This document shows positions 34,205 through 42,815 of a stretch of DNA of 64,000 nt, piece after piece. The first letter of the stretch is position 1. The number at the start of each line of letters is the position of its first letter. Made by a program: the position numbers and the translations under genes. Origin of the DNA: Streptosporangium lutulentum (GTDB lineage: Bacteria; Actinomycetota; Actinomycetes; Streptosporangiales; Streptosporangiaceae). The DNA lies in NCBI RefSeq assembly GCF_030811455.1, contig NZ_JAUSQU010000001.1, forward strand, positions 1,550,001-1,614,000, in the 5' to 3' direction. The notes under the pieces were generated by a model. The model was not told the DNA's origin, made no database searches, and was given only the letters and a program-made list of their open reading frames with translations.

Positions 34205-35406
34205 CGCACACCCCGGACGCGGGTGAAGCGGCCGCCATGGGGCCAGAACGCGCCTGAGGCCGGCATCTTCTTCATACGGCCGTAGGTCGGCCAGGGGGAG
34301 GCGGTCACCGTCTCCTTATACCGTGCCGCCATGCGACCGGTCAGATACACCCGTCGGGGACTGTCGTCGGGGTGGGTGAACTGAACGACCGCGTCATGCC
34401 GTCCCAGGCTCACCGGCGTGTGGTAGTAGCCGAAGCGGAACGGCTTGGGCCGCTTGCCGTTCAGCGTGCGGAGGATCGACACCGCCGCGTGCACCCCGGT
34501 CGGCATGCCGCCCTGGCAGGTGCCGTGCATGACGCCGTAGCCCTGGCGGATGGCGGCCGCGTCACCCACGGCGTACACGTCGGGGTGCGACACCGATCGC
34601 AGCGTGGCGTCGGTGACGACGCGGCCACGCTCGTCGACGGTCAGACCGGCGGCGGACGCCAGCGGCGACACCTGCGTACCGCTCGTCCACAGGACGACAT
34701 CGGCGGCGATGCTCCGCCCGTCCGCGAGCTCGACCGAGTCGGGCAGCACCTTCACCACCTCGATCCCGCTGCGCACCTGGACGCCAAGGCGTGCGAGCGT
34801 GGCCTGCAGATAGGCCTTCGGTTTGGGGCTCATGGCCGCGCCGGGCTCCTGCCAGCCCAGCAGCACGACGTTCAGCTCCGGGTACCGCTCGGCGATCTCC
34901 GCGGCCGACTCGACTCCCGTCAGCCCGCTTCCGCCGACCACCACCGTGCCGCGCCCGAGCCGAGCCAGCCGGTCGGCCAGCAACCCGGCGTCCTGGGCGC
35001 CGTCGAGGGTGTAGGCGTGGTCCTCCACGCCCGGTACCGCCGCCGTGTCGGTCACGCTGCCCAGGCCGTAGACCAGCGTGTCGTAGTGCAGGACCCGGTT
35101 GTCGTCGATCCGCACGGTCTTCGCGGTCACATCCACCGCCGTCACCCAGCCGCGCACGAACCGCGCACCCGTGCCCTCCAGCAGGTCCGGAATGTTCATC
35201 CCGGCGACCTGCTGCCCGGTCGCCGACATGTGCAGCCGCAACCGCTCGGTGAACCGCTCCTGCGGGTTCACCAGGGTCACCCGCACATCCTCGCGCCGCC
35301 TGACGCGGGCCGCGAGCTGGATCGCCGCGGCCATGCCGGCGTACCCCGCCCCCAGAATCAGAACGTGGTGGGTGGCCGCCGTGCCGGTTTCGCTGTGTGT
35401 GATCAT
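34201..35406 (-). CDS. NAD(P)/FAD-dependent oxidoreductase (NDH-2-like)
   Basis: 401 residues from ATG 35406 (AAAGG 7 bases before). FAD-binding LILGAGYAGMAAAIQL at the start, the NAD-binding GTVVVGGSGLTGVESAAEIA near 145, and FAD-contacting DVYAVGDAAAI near 280. Resembles type II NADH dehydrogenases and related FAD-dependent oxidoreductases. It overlaps the ECF41 gene by four bases and is the oxidoreductase expected of ECF41 loci, so it is probably both co-transcribed and controlled by the sigma factor. Confidence 0.9.
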   Translation of the reverse strand: MITHSETGTAATHHVLILGAGYAGMAAAIQLAARVRRREDVRVTLVNPQERFTERLRLHMSATGQQVAGMNIPDLLEGTGARFVRGWVTAVDVTAKTVRIDDNRVLHYDTLVYGLGSVTDTAAVPGVEDHAYTLDGAQDAGLLADRLARLGRGTVVVGGSGLTGVESAAEIAERYPELNVVLLGWQEPGAAMSPKPKAYLQATLARLGVQVRSGIEVVKVLPDSVELADGRSIAADVVLWTSGTQVSPLASAAGLTVDERGRVVTDATLRSVSHPDVYAVGDAAAIRQGYGVMHGTCQGGMPTGVHAAVSILRTLNGKRPKPFRFGYYHTPVSLGRHDAVVQFTHPDDSPRRVYLTGRMAARYKETVTASPWPTYGRMKKMPASGAFWPHGGRFTRVRGVR

Positions 35407-35586
35407 CGTTGTGCCTTTCATCTCATGCGGACGACCACGAGATGCAAGCTGCTCACCGGTCCGTGACATGGGGCCGGTGTGATGTGCGTCACAAGGGAGC
35501 GATGGCGGTTGAGACGGAGCCCCGGCAGACGGGACGGATCACGCGAACGACCCCTGCGGTGAGGGATCAAAACCCGGAGCGGAACA

Positions 35587-36606
35587 TCACCGGTGACGTT
35601 GGTACGGGCGAGGAGGCAGGGAGCGCCCTCTTCCTCCCGACGTCACTCCCAGGTGTTCCAGCAGCAGTCCCTCCCGGGTGGACCAGGGGCAGATTTCCGC
35701 GCGGGTGGCCCCGCAGGCTTCCATGAGGGCTTCGGCCACCAGCGCTCCGGCCAGGGACTGCTCGGCTCGGTGGTCACTGATGCCCGGCAGGTCACCGCGG
35801 TCGGCCGTGTCGGTGCCGGCCAGCAGGGCGAGCGATGCCCGGAGGCCGGGCAGGACCAGATGCCGGCGGGTGCGCGCAGGTTTGCCGCGGACGGCGACGG
35901 CGAGCCGGGCGAGCTGCGTGAAGGTCTTGGAGCAGGCCAGCACGTGCTCGCCCCGCTGGACCCGTGGCAGGCCGGGCAGGTCGCTCAGAACACGACGCAG
36001 GTGCTGTCGCACCTCCTGCAGGTGCCTCTTGGAGGAGCAGACGCCGTCGGGCAACCACTCACGAGTGATCCTTCTGGCGCCGAGCGGCAGCGAGTGCACG
36101 ATGTGAGGCTGGTCGCCGGTGCCAAAGGCGATCTCCACTGTGCCGCCGCCGACGTCCAGGACCAGCAGCGGACCGGTCGCGTGCTTCGCCCAGCGACGGG
36201 CGGCCACGTACGCCAGTCGCGCTTCCTCCTGGCCTGACATCACCTGCAGGTGGGTGCCGGTGGCGCGGGCGACCCGGGCGATGACCTCATCGCGGTTGGG
36301 CGCGTCCCGGATGACGGAGGTGGCGAACGCGAACACCTCCTGCCGCGAGTCCTCCCTCGCGCCCATCGCCTCGGACACCGCCCCCTGCACGCTGCGCACT
36401 CCGCGTTCGCTCACCCGTCCGTCCGAGGTGAGCATCCGGTGCAGCGCCAGCCGCACCTTGCGGGACATCACCGTCTCCAGCCCCGAATTCACCCGCGAGG
36501 GCCGGACCACCATGAGCAGAGCACTGTGGCACCCGACGTCCAACACTCCCGCCTGCCGCATTCGCACCGCCTTTCTGTCCGATACACCTGTGGACGCCCC
36601 GCTCAC
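35587..36606 (-). CDS. Ppx/GppA family phosphatase
   Basis: 339 residues of the ASKHA fold: GVLDVGCHSALLMVV near residue 20 (phosphate-1), FATSVIRDAPNRDEVI, the phosphate-2 loop LVLDVGGGTVEIAFG near 145 and a C-terminal helical part. These enzymes degrade polyphosphate or pppGpp. The first loop reads DVGCHS where DxGSNS is usual, so catalysis may be altered. GTG 36606 follows GGAGAA. It stands alone. Confidence 0.85.
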   Translation of the reverse strand: MSGASTGVSDRKAVRMRQAGVLDVGCHSALLMVVRPSRVNSGLETVMSRKVRLALHRMLTSDGRVSERGVRSVQGAVSEAMGAREDSRQEVFAFATSVIRDAPNRDEVIARVARATGTHLQVMSGQEEARLAYVAARRWAKHATGPLLVLDVGGGTVEIAFGTGDQPHIVHSLPLGARRITREWLPDGVCSSKRHLQEVRQHLRRVLSDLPGLPRVQRGEHVLACSKTFTQLARLAVAVRGKPARTRRHLVLPGLRASLALLAGTDTADRGDLPGISDHRAEQSLAGALVAEALMEACGATRAEICPWSTREGLLLEHLGVTSGGRGRSLPPRPYQRHR

Positions 36607-36836
36607 GTCACTTCTCCGCCACGAGCGGCTTCACCCGGCCGGGCGGCGTCCGCGGAGACGACTTCAACGGCGGCGACCCGATCGACCAGGTAGAGCACGG
36701 GCCCTCTTCGATCAAGATCTCACAGTGAGGCCCTGATCGGCGGTGAATCCGCTCCGGCGTCGGCGAGTCGCTCCCACCTGCCCAGGAGGCCGGCGACCAA
36801 AGCGCGGCGCCGCGCCGACACGCCGCACCCCGGAGA

Positions 36837-37814
36837 CTACAAGCCGGTGCGCTGCCACAGCGTGCCTGTGTACTGCCCGATGTCCAACCCTTTCCCCGCG
36901 GCCCATCCGTCGTCGTGACAGGTCGCCAGATGCCGGTCGGCCGCGTCGCCGATCAGCGACACCACCGTGCCGGTCTCGCCCCTGGCCCGCATGCGCTCGA
37001 CCAACTCCAGCGCCGCCCACAACGCGGTGCCCGACGAGGCGCCAACCGGCAGTCCGGTGACCTCGCGGATGTGCCGGGCCGCCGCCACACCGGCCGCGTC
37101 GGGCACGGGGACGATCAGATCCACGAGGTCGGGCTGGAAGCCGGGCTCGACGCGTGGCCGTCCGATGCCCTCGATCCGTGACGGCATCCCGGTGCCGTAG
37201 TCGGGCGCGTCGAGGGTCCATCCCGGGAAATAGGCCGAATTCTCGGGATCCGCCACTGCGACGCGGCAGCTTTCACCGTGGGACCGGATCCACTGGCCGA
37301 GGGTGGCCGAGGTCGCTCCGGTGCTCGCACCCGTCACCACCCAGTCCGGCCGCACCTGCCCGAACAACTCCTCCGCCAGGTCGTGCGGCGCGGCCCGGCC
37401 GAACTGGTCCAGGAAGTGCCCGTCGATCTCCCGTGCGGCGTTGTAGATCGCCGGCGGCGGCGTCACGAACCGGCACTCCCCGCCCAGTTCCTCCACCGGC
37501 CGCGCCCGCGCCTGGCTGCGCTCGCCCGGCATGACCACGATGTACGGCAGCCCGAGCCGCCGCGCGAACCAGGCCTGTGCCACGGCCGCGTTGCCACCGG
37601 TCGCCTCCACCACGGTCGCGCCCTCGGCGATCGACCCGTCGAGCACGGCCTGGCGGAACAGCGCCCTGGCGTGCCGGTGCCGCAGGCTCCCGGTCGGCTG
37701 CGCGGACTCATCCTTCAGCAGCAGCCTGACGCCGGGGGCCGATACCGGGAGGCCGATCAGCGGGGTGGGCTCGCCCACCGCCAGCACGTCGAGCGCTCGC
37801 GTGTTCCAGTTCAC
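36837..37814 (-). CDS. PLP-fold (cysteine synthase/Cds1-like) protein without Lys
   Basis: 325 residues matching the fold-II PLP family, closest in motif to the L-cysteine desulfhydrase Cds1 group: LLLKDESAQPTGSL, EATGGNAAVAQAWFARRLGL, VVTGASTGATSATLGQWI and VGASSGTALWAAL. The Schiff-base lysine expected in TGSLKHR is Arg here (TGSLRHRHAR, codon CGG). The rest of the cofactor site is well kept. Without this Lys normal PLP chemistry is unlikely; it may be a pseudoenzyme or regulatory subunit. Confidence 0.85.
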   Translation of the reverse strand: MNWNTRALDVLAVGEPTPLIGLPVSAPGVRLLLKDESAQPTGSLRHRHARALFRQAVLDGSIAEGATVVEATGGNAAVAQAWFARRLGLPYIVVMPGERSQARARPVEELGGECRFVTPPPAIYNAAREIDGHFLDQFGRAAPHDLAEELFGQVRPDWVVTGASTGATSATLGQWIRSHGESCRVAVADPENSAYFPGWTLDAPDYGTGMPSRIEGIGRPRVEPGFQPDLVDLIVPVPDAAGVAAARHIREVTGLPVGASSGTALWAALELVERMRARGETGTVVSLIGDAADRHLATCHDDGWAAGKGLDIGQYTGTLWQRTGL

Positions 37815-37958
37815 CGCTCCACCCTATTAAAACGATCAAGGCCGGTGACATTCACCGTGAAAGCCCGAGGCCGGTGGCCGTGTGCGGCCACGTCCGGTTC
37901 GAGTGGCTCGCCGTCGAGGTGAACGTCACGCCGCGCGGTTCCCAGCGGGCCGGTGTCG

Positions 37959-38678
37959 CTATCGCGTCGTGAATGCGCCGCCGTTGACATGGATGGTCTG
38001 GCCGGTGATGTGCCTGGCGCCGCGAGAGGCGAGGAAATAGGCGGTCTCGGCGATGTCGTCCGGCGTGCCCGGCCGCTTGTCGTGGGTCTCCCGAACGAGT
38101 GCGCCGTGGCGTTCGTCCGTCATCTGCCCGCGGAAGAAGCCGGTGCCCGCGATGTAGCCGGCGGAGATCACGTTGCTGGTGATGCCGCGCGGGCCGACCT
38201 CGGCGGAGAGGAAGGCGTTCCAGGCGGCGAGGGCGGCCTTGGACGCGCCGTAGGAACCGCCTCGACGCTCCGCTCCGATCGAGCCGATGCTGATGACCGA
38301 GCCGCCGGGGACGAGCTTGGCCTGGACCGAGGCGGTGGTCAGGACCGCGCTGAGCAGGTTCTGGGACAGGGCGGCCTGCCACTGGGCGAACAGCGCCTCC
38401 AGAGGCGAGGCGTCGGCGGGTGCCGCGTCGGCCAGGCCGCCGGCCGCGTTGACCAGTACGTCAAGTGTCTCGCCGAGCCGGGTGCTCAGTGCCTCGACCT
38501 GCCCGGGCTGAGTCGCGTCGCAGACCACGCCGTGCACGCTCAGTTCCTTGGCGGTCCGCTCGACGGAGTCGGCGTGCCGTCCGGTGATGAAGACCTCGGC
38601 GTGGTCGGCGGCGAATCTCGCGGCGATGGCGCGGCCGATGCCGCTGCCGCCCCCGGTGACAAGCACGATGCGGGTCAA
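37959..38678 (-). CDS. SDR family oxidoreductase
   Basis: 239 residues: VTGGGSGIGRAIAARFAA at the start, DVLVNAAGGLAD near 78, SVISIGSIGA, and the YGASK pair near 148, ending ITGQTIHVNGGA. It is a typical reductase with NADPH preference suggested by GRHAD after beta-2. It lies divergent from a MarR gene with a perfect 20-bp palindrome between them, so expression is probably induced by release of the MarR protein. Confidence 0.9.
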   Translation of the reverse strand: MTRIVLVTGGGSGIGRAIAARFAADHAEVFITGRHADSVERTAKELSVHGVVCDATQPGQVEALSTRLGETLDVLVNAAGGLADAAPADASPLEALFAQWQAALSQNLLSAVLTTASVQAKLVPGGSVISIGSIGAERRGGSYGASKAALAAWNAFLSAEVGPRGITSNVISAGYIAGTGFFRGQMTDERHGALVRETHDKRPGTPDDIAETAYFLASRGARHITGQTIHVNGGAFTTR

Positions 38679-38697
38679 GGTTCCTCCTGCTCGATAG

Positions 38698-38717
38698 TAT
38701 GTTTAGATCTAAACATA
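38698..38717. promoter_or_regulatory. Perfect 20-bp MarR operator
   Basis: TATGTTTAGATCTAAACATA is a perfect palindrome. It lies 19 bases upstream of the SDR start and 25 bases upstream of the MarR start. AT-rich sequence of this kind in a GC-rich genome and its position make it the likely MarR operator. Confidence 0.85.
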
Positions 38718-38742
38718 GCTGCCGCTGACAGAGGACCGCACC

Positions 38743-39309
38743 ATGGCTGATGCCGTTTCACCGGCGGGGGACCCTGTTCCCGCCTACCCCGCCGCGGAGA
38801 TCGCGGCGGCCTGGCAACGCGAACGGCCCGGCACCCCAACCGAGTCGATCGAGGTCGTGACGCCCATCTGGCGCTTGGCGAAGCTGTTCGCGGACGACCG
38901 CGGCCGGGTTCTGCGAGCGGAGGGAATCGATGCCGCGACTCTCGACCTGCTGTCCGTCATCCGCCGCTCCGGGCCGCCCTACACCCTCAGCACCCGTGAG
39001 ATCGCACGGCGGACGCTGGTGACCGCCGGCGCGATCTCCCAGCGGGTCGCCCGGGCCGAACGGGACGGACTCGTGCGGCGAACGCCGGGCGCGACCGGGC
39101 GTCGGACCGTGCTGGTGTCGTTGACGGCCGAGGGACACGCGCTCATCGAGCGTTCCGTCGACGTGGTGCTCGGCCGCGAGGCGGCGCTCGTCAGTTGCCT
39201 GTCCGAGTCCGAACGCGCCTCACTCATCGGCTTGCTGGAGAAACTGACGGCCGACGTCAGACTCCGCACGGTCGAGCCTGAGGGGGCGGCTACCAGCGGT
39301 TGCCCTTGA
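38743..39309 (+). CDS. MarR family transcriptional regulator
   Basis: 188 residues. The core shows LDLLSVIRRSGPPYTLSTRE, RTLVTAGAISQRVARAERDG and the wing RRTPGATGRRTVLVSLTAEG. About 45 residues precede the winged helix, longer than usual. It is divergent from the SDR with a 20-bp palindrome between. The last 20 bases overlap the convergent CHRD gene. Confidence 0.9.
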   Translation: MADAVSPAGDPVPAYPAAEIAAAWQRERPGTPTESIEVVTPIWRLAKLFADDRGRVLRAEGIDAATLDLLSVIRRSGPPYTLSTREIARRTLVTAGAISQRVARAERDGLVRRTPGATGRRTVLVSLTAEGHALIERSVDVVLGREAALVSCLSESERASLIGLLEKLTADVRLRTVEPEGAATSGCP

Positions 39310-39874
39310 GAAGCTGGCCGCGGACCGCGCCGTCGGCGAACTGGGTGGTGTGCAGGTTGGCGTACCAGTTCTTCGGGTTGGCCTTGATGCCGTTGAGCAC
39401 GCCGGTGTTCTTGACCACGACGGAGCCGGAGCTGATGTTGCCGCGGGTCTTGCCGTTGGACAGCAGGTCGATGACGACGTCACCGTTGGTGCCGGCCTTG
39501 CCGCGGTGGATGTGGAACGCGGTGGGCTTGGAGACGTTCTTCCACTGGACGATGTAGTACATGCGGTTGCCCTGGATGCGGAACTTCGCGACCGCCACTC
39601 CGTTGCGGTCGTTGACCTTCTTGCCCGGCGCTCGAACCTCGTTCCTGCCGAGGAGCACCGAGGCGAAGTAGTAGCTCTTGGCCTGGCTCGCCTCGGCGCC
39701 GGTGAACGTGGCGGCGGTGGCGCTCACCCCGGCGGACGCCGTGGCGGTGGCCGCCCCGGCCGGTACCGCCACCGCGCCGACGGCCAGCGCCGCGGCCGCC
39801 GCGCCCAACGCCACCCGGCCCAGTACGCGCCGCCGCGAGATGCGTCCGCCGTCAACCTGCTCGAATGCGTTCAT
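39290..39874 (-). CDS. Tat-exported CHRD domain protein
   Basis: 194 residues from ATG 39874. Twin-arginine signal (RISRRRVLGRVALGAAAAAL), then a CHRD domain: YYFASVLLGRNEVRAPGKK, MYYIVQWKNVSKPTAFHIH, NWYANLHTTQFADGAVRGQL. CHRD proteins are extracytoplasmic and of unclear role. AGAGG lies upstream. An IS630 element ends 64 bases upstream, so the native promoter may be cut off or replaced. Confidence 0.88.
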   Translation of the reverse strand: MNAFEQVDGGRISRRRVLGRVALGAAAAALAVGAVAVPAGAATATASAGVSATAATFTGAEASQAKSYYFASVLLGRNEVRAPGKKVNDRNGVAVAKFRIQGNRMYYIVQWKNVSKPTAFHIHRGKAGTNGDVVIDLLSNGKTRGNISSGSVVVKNTGVLNGIKANPKNWYANLHTTQFADGAVRGQLLKGNRW

Positions 39875-39938
39875 CGGAACCTCTTCCTTGGGTTTGCTGT
39901 GCGGCTCCTTGCCGACATCGCAGACATTAGGAGAGGTA

Positions 39939-41060
39939 CTGAGCCGATCGTAAGTTTTGGGACTATCCGTGTTATGGGCTGATGTAGGCCAGATGCGGAT
40001 CGGCGAAGAAGGCCCGGACAATGTCGGGACGCTTTTGCAGCCGGCGCATGCTGCGGTGCATAGCCGCGGCCAGCTCATGCTCATCGGCGACCGCCTGGCG
40101 CGCCACCCGGGCCTTGACGTTTTGGTTGACCCACTCATCGGGGTTGACCTCCGGCGCATACGCGGGCAGGAAAAACAACCGCAGCCGCCCGCCGGTACGC
40201 GCGACGAAATCACCGACCGCTCGGGCGGTATGAATCGACGAGCCGTCGACGATCAAAACGATCGGCCCGGTAATGGTGCGCAGCAGCTGCGCGCAGAACC
40301 CGAGGAACGCCCACCGGTCCATCGCGCCGTGTCCCAGCCGATAGCGCAGTGTGCCGTCGGCCCCGACCGCCGAGAACATCTTCACCGACCGGCGACCCGC
40401 CCCGGCTGACACGACCGGCGTCTGCCCCACCAGGGCCCAGGTGGTGCCGCAGCGGTGATCGACACGCATGCTCATCTCGTCGGCGAACAACACCACTGTC
40501 CCGCGTCTGCGCGCCCGGCGGCAGATTGCCGGGAAGGCCACCGTCGTCCACCCGGTGATGGCCGCCGGATCACGCCGGAGTGCGGCGTAGGCCGGACGCT
40601 GTGGCGACAGGCCCAGCCCGCGCAGCAGCCGCCCGGTCGCCGTCACCGACAGGTCGATCCCGAACCAGGCCGCGATCACCATCGCCACCAGCGCCCTGGT
40701 CCACAGCACAACGGCCGTGCCCAGTACCTGACGGGGGGTGACGTCACGGACCACCGCCTTGATGGTCTGCTCCTGGCCGGGGGTGAGCCGCCGTGGCCGG
40801 CCCGGCGCCTTCTTGATCCGTAGCGCCTCGATACCGCCCGCCCGCGCCTGGCGTTTCCACCGAAACACCGATTCGCGGCCTACTCCCAGTGCTTCAGCCA
40901 CCCGATCCGGTGACATGCTCCCTCCCAGTAACCGGAGGGCGAAGACCTTCTCCTCGAACGTCGCTCTGCGACCTTTTCTGGCCATACTCCAAGCATGTCC
41001 CCGCCGGAACGCGATCTCCCACCGCCACCCAACAAGTACCAAAACTTATGATCGGCTCAG
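39939..41060 (-). mobile_element. IS630-family insertion sequence at TA site
   Basis: About 1.12 kb with terminal inverted repeats CTGAGCCGATCGTAAGTTTTGG (left) and its near-complement at the right end, with one mismatch. TA flanks both ends (39937-39938 and 41061-41062), the target duplication expected of IS630/Tc1 elements. It contains one intact transposase. Confidence 0.9.
39972..40985 (-). CDS. IS630 family transposase
   Basis: 337 residues from ATG 40985. N-terminal helix-turn-helix (SMSPDRVAEALGVGRESVFR), a GRPRRLTPGQEQTI linker and the DDE/D nuclease with VVLFADEMSMR, IVLIVDGSSIHTA and FFLPAYAPEVNPDEWVNQNV. All three acidic residues are in place and the frame is intact, so the element may be active. 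Confidence 0.92.
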   Translation of the reverse strand: MARKGRRATFEEKVFALRLLGGSMSPDRVAEALGVGRESVFRWKRQARAGGIEALRIKKAPGRPRRLTPGQEQTIKAVVRDVTPRQVLGTAVVLWTRALVAMVIAAWFGIDLSVTATGRLLRGLGLSPQRPAYAALRRDPAAITGWTTVAFPAICRRARRRGTVVLFADEMSMRVDHRCGTTWALVGQTPVVSAGAGRRSVKMFSAVGADGTLRYRLGHGAMDRWAFLGFCAQLLRTITGPIVLIVDGSSIHTARAVGDFVARTGGRLRLFFLPAYAPEVNPDEWVNQNVKARVARQAVADEHELAAAMHRSMRRLQKRPDIVRAFFADPHLAYISP

Positions 41061-41162
41061 TAGCTGCCGGTGTTAGCGTACAAATCCACATAAAGCGTCG
41101 AGTGTGCACAACGGCACATACCGCCCTCGCGGTGGGCCTCAGCCCGCCGTGGTCGTCCGGGG

Positions 41163-42023
41163 TTACTCCGCGAACTCCGGCCGGTGCGGGATCCGGCCGG
41201 CTGGAACATCCATGGCGTACTGCTGCTCGAAGGCGACCGTCTGAGTGTTTGCGGCCGGCTGCTGAGCGGGAGCGGGCCTGCACGAGTGAGAGCGGACGAC
41301 GTGCTTGGCGAGCTTTTCCCACTTGGCGTAGGCATCGGGGAATCCGGAGCGCTGCACGGCCTGCGCGGCCTGGGTGAGCGGGAGCCGCTTCCAATGGGAG
41401 ACGGTCGCCAGCCCCTGGTAGAACTTACGCGCCGAGTACTTCGGGTTGAGGATCTGCTTGCGGGTTCCCCAGCCCTGGGACGGGCGCTGCTGGAACAGCC
41501 CGAGGGAGTCGCGATCGCCGTAGTTGAGATTGCGCAGCTGGGATTCCTGCAGGCTCGTGGCCACCCCGATGACGGCCGCGCGGGTGGGGAGCCCGAGTTT
41601 GGACGCCATCTCGATGACGATGGCGGCGTTGGCCTTCTGCTCGGCGCCCAGCGTGCGGAGCTGTTTTGACGCTTTCGCCGACGACGCCGCGAGGCAGGTC
41701 GAAGCCTTGCCTGCGGCCTCGCCCGCAGGCGGTGCCGCGGTGGCCGGCTGCGCCTTGCCGTTCGGCTGCGCCGTGGCAGGTGGCTGTGCCTCGCCGTTCG
41801 GCTGTGCCGCGGTGGCCGGCTGTGTCTTGCCGTTCGGCTGTGCCGCGGCGGGTGGCTGTGCCTCGCCGGCCGGCTGTGCCGCGGCGGACGCGCTGCCGAC
41901 GCCGAGGAGGCATGTGCTCAGCAGCGAGGTGCCGACCGCGCCCGCCGCGATCCGGGCATGGGAACCAGTGCACATTCGGGCGAGGGTACAGCGCTTCCGG
42001 TTGAGAACCTCGGAGAACTTCAT
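41163..42023 (-). CDS. Secreted cell-wall-associated protein with repeat linker
   Basis: 286 residues: a signal region (RIAAGAVGTSLLSTCLLGVG), a low-complexity linker of about five AQPNGxAQP units near residues 50-100, and a domain with IEMASKLGLPTRAAVIGVAT, LQESQLRNLNYGDRDSLGLF and QQRPSQGWG. The last block recurs in actinomycete secreted proteins with lysozyme-like folds. A ydaO-type riboswitch lies 400 bases upstream on this strand, as often for actinomycete cell-wall hydrolases. An RNA of that length is plausible, but its own promoter is not excluded. Confidence 0.75.
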   Translation of the reverse strand: MKFSEVLNRKRCTLARMCTGSHARIAAGAVGTSLLSTCLLGVGSASAAAQPAGEAQPPAAAQPNGKTQPATAAQPNGEAQPPATAQPNGKAQPATAAPPAGEAAGKASTCLAASSAKASKQLRTLGAEQKANAAIVIEMASKLGLPTRAAVIGVATSLQESQLRNLNYGDRDSLGLFQQRPSQGWGTRKQILNPKYSARKFYQGLATVSHWKRLPLTQAAQAVQRSGFPDAYAKWEKLAKHVVRSHSCRPAPAQQPAANTQTVAFEQQYAMDVPAGRIPHRPEFAE

Positions 42024-42300
42024 GGGAGAGGGGTCCTTCGAAAGGGAACAGGGGCCTTCCCGCGGAAATCTCAGGGCCCGTGGTCGTCAGGGCCCGGCGG
42101 CGCGGGGGAAGAGGCGCTCAGCCCGGCGAGGGGACGCCGGTGGGAGGGCCATTGGAGTACGGCGAAGCCGGGCGCTGCCGCGCGAGGGCGACGGGCCGGC
42201 CGGGGGAGTGACCCGGTTGTGTCGGGACCGGACGAACGGCCTCATCGGACACGGTTCCTGAAACAGGGTTTTACCGACGAGGACCGGCCGGGTGCGCGAT

Positions 42301-42414
42301 TCACCGTGAGAACGGCGTCACATTCGGGCCGGGAACGCGAATCAGCGCCGATGCCGTCCGATTAAGATCGGTCCGGCGAATCCGAGGGCGGATGATGCTG
42401 TGATCGTCACGCAT
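42301..42414 (-). CDS. Small ORF directly after riboswitch
   Basis: ATG 42414 follows GGAATGGAG with ideal spacing and opens 37 codons (MRDDHSIIRPRIRRTD...). A GTG at 42410 in another frame opens 22 codons with signal-peptide character (VTITASSALGFAGPILIG). In Streptomyces this riboswitch is followed immediately by a secreted hydrolase gene. One of these short frames may be the remnant of such a gene. Confidence 0.35.
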   Translation of the reverse strand: MRDDHSIIRPRIRRTDLNRTASALIRVPGPNVTPFSR

Positions 42415-42419
42415 TTCTC

Positions 42420-42552
42420 CATTCCTTGAACGCCTACCGGGTTAGCTGTCGGGCTCGGGCCAGGAGTCGCCCTACCATCCGCGTCGGGATGGATTCGCCC
42501 CCTGCGGCGATCAGCCGCGTAGTTGGGTCCTCGGCTCCGGCGGCATGGAATG
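42420..42552 (-). promoter_or_regulatory. ydaO-type c-di-AMP riboswitch
   Basis: The minus strand carries the conserved blocks of the class: GCCGCCGGAGCCGAGGACCC, GGGGGCGAATC, TAGGGCGA and GACAGCTAACCCGGTAGGCG, in order. CATTCC (42552-42547) pairs with GGAATG (42425-42420) as the closing stem. That stem includes part of the Shine-Dalgarno sequence GGAATGGAG. High c-di-AMP should stabilise the fold and turn expression off. Known targets in actinomycetes are secreted cell-wall hydrolases. Confidence 0.88.
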
Positions 42553-42815
42553 TCACCGGACTCGGCGCCGGACGGCGGCCTTCCGCTTGAAGGTCGTGTC
42601 ACCATCCGTTTACTGAAACTAGACACTAACCTCAAATATGGACAAAGCAAACTAAAACCCCCAAAATTGCAAAGATCTACCTTTCTGGCCCTGATTCCGA
42701 CCGTCGGCCACCGCGCCCGCGGGGCCGCTTACCCCCTGGCCTGGGTGGTAGCGTTCATGATCAGTTGCCTCCGAATGTCGTTGACACGAACCGATCATGT
42801 TAAACAGGACCTGCG
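42553..42815. other. Promoter region of SUMF1-fold gene and riboswitch
   Basis: 263 bases. The middle part (42600-42680) is AT-rich, with ACTGAAACTAGACACTAACC and runs of A, and should hold divergent promoters for the riboswitch transcript and the SUMF1-fold gene. No gene is seen. Confidence 0.45.

Noticed and set aside
40925..41062. IS630 transposase starting at 41042
   Set aside because: That start would lie in the terminal inverted repeat region; ATG 40985 gives the standard N-terminus MARKGRR.
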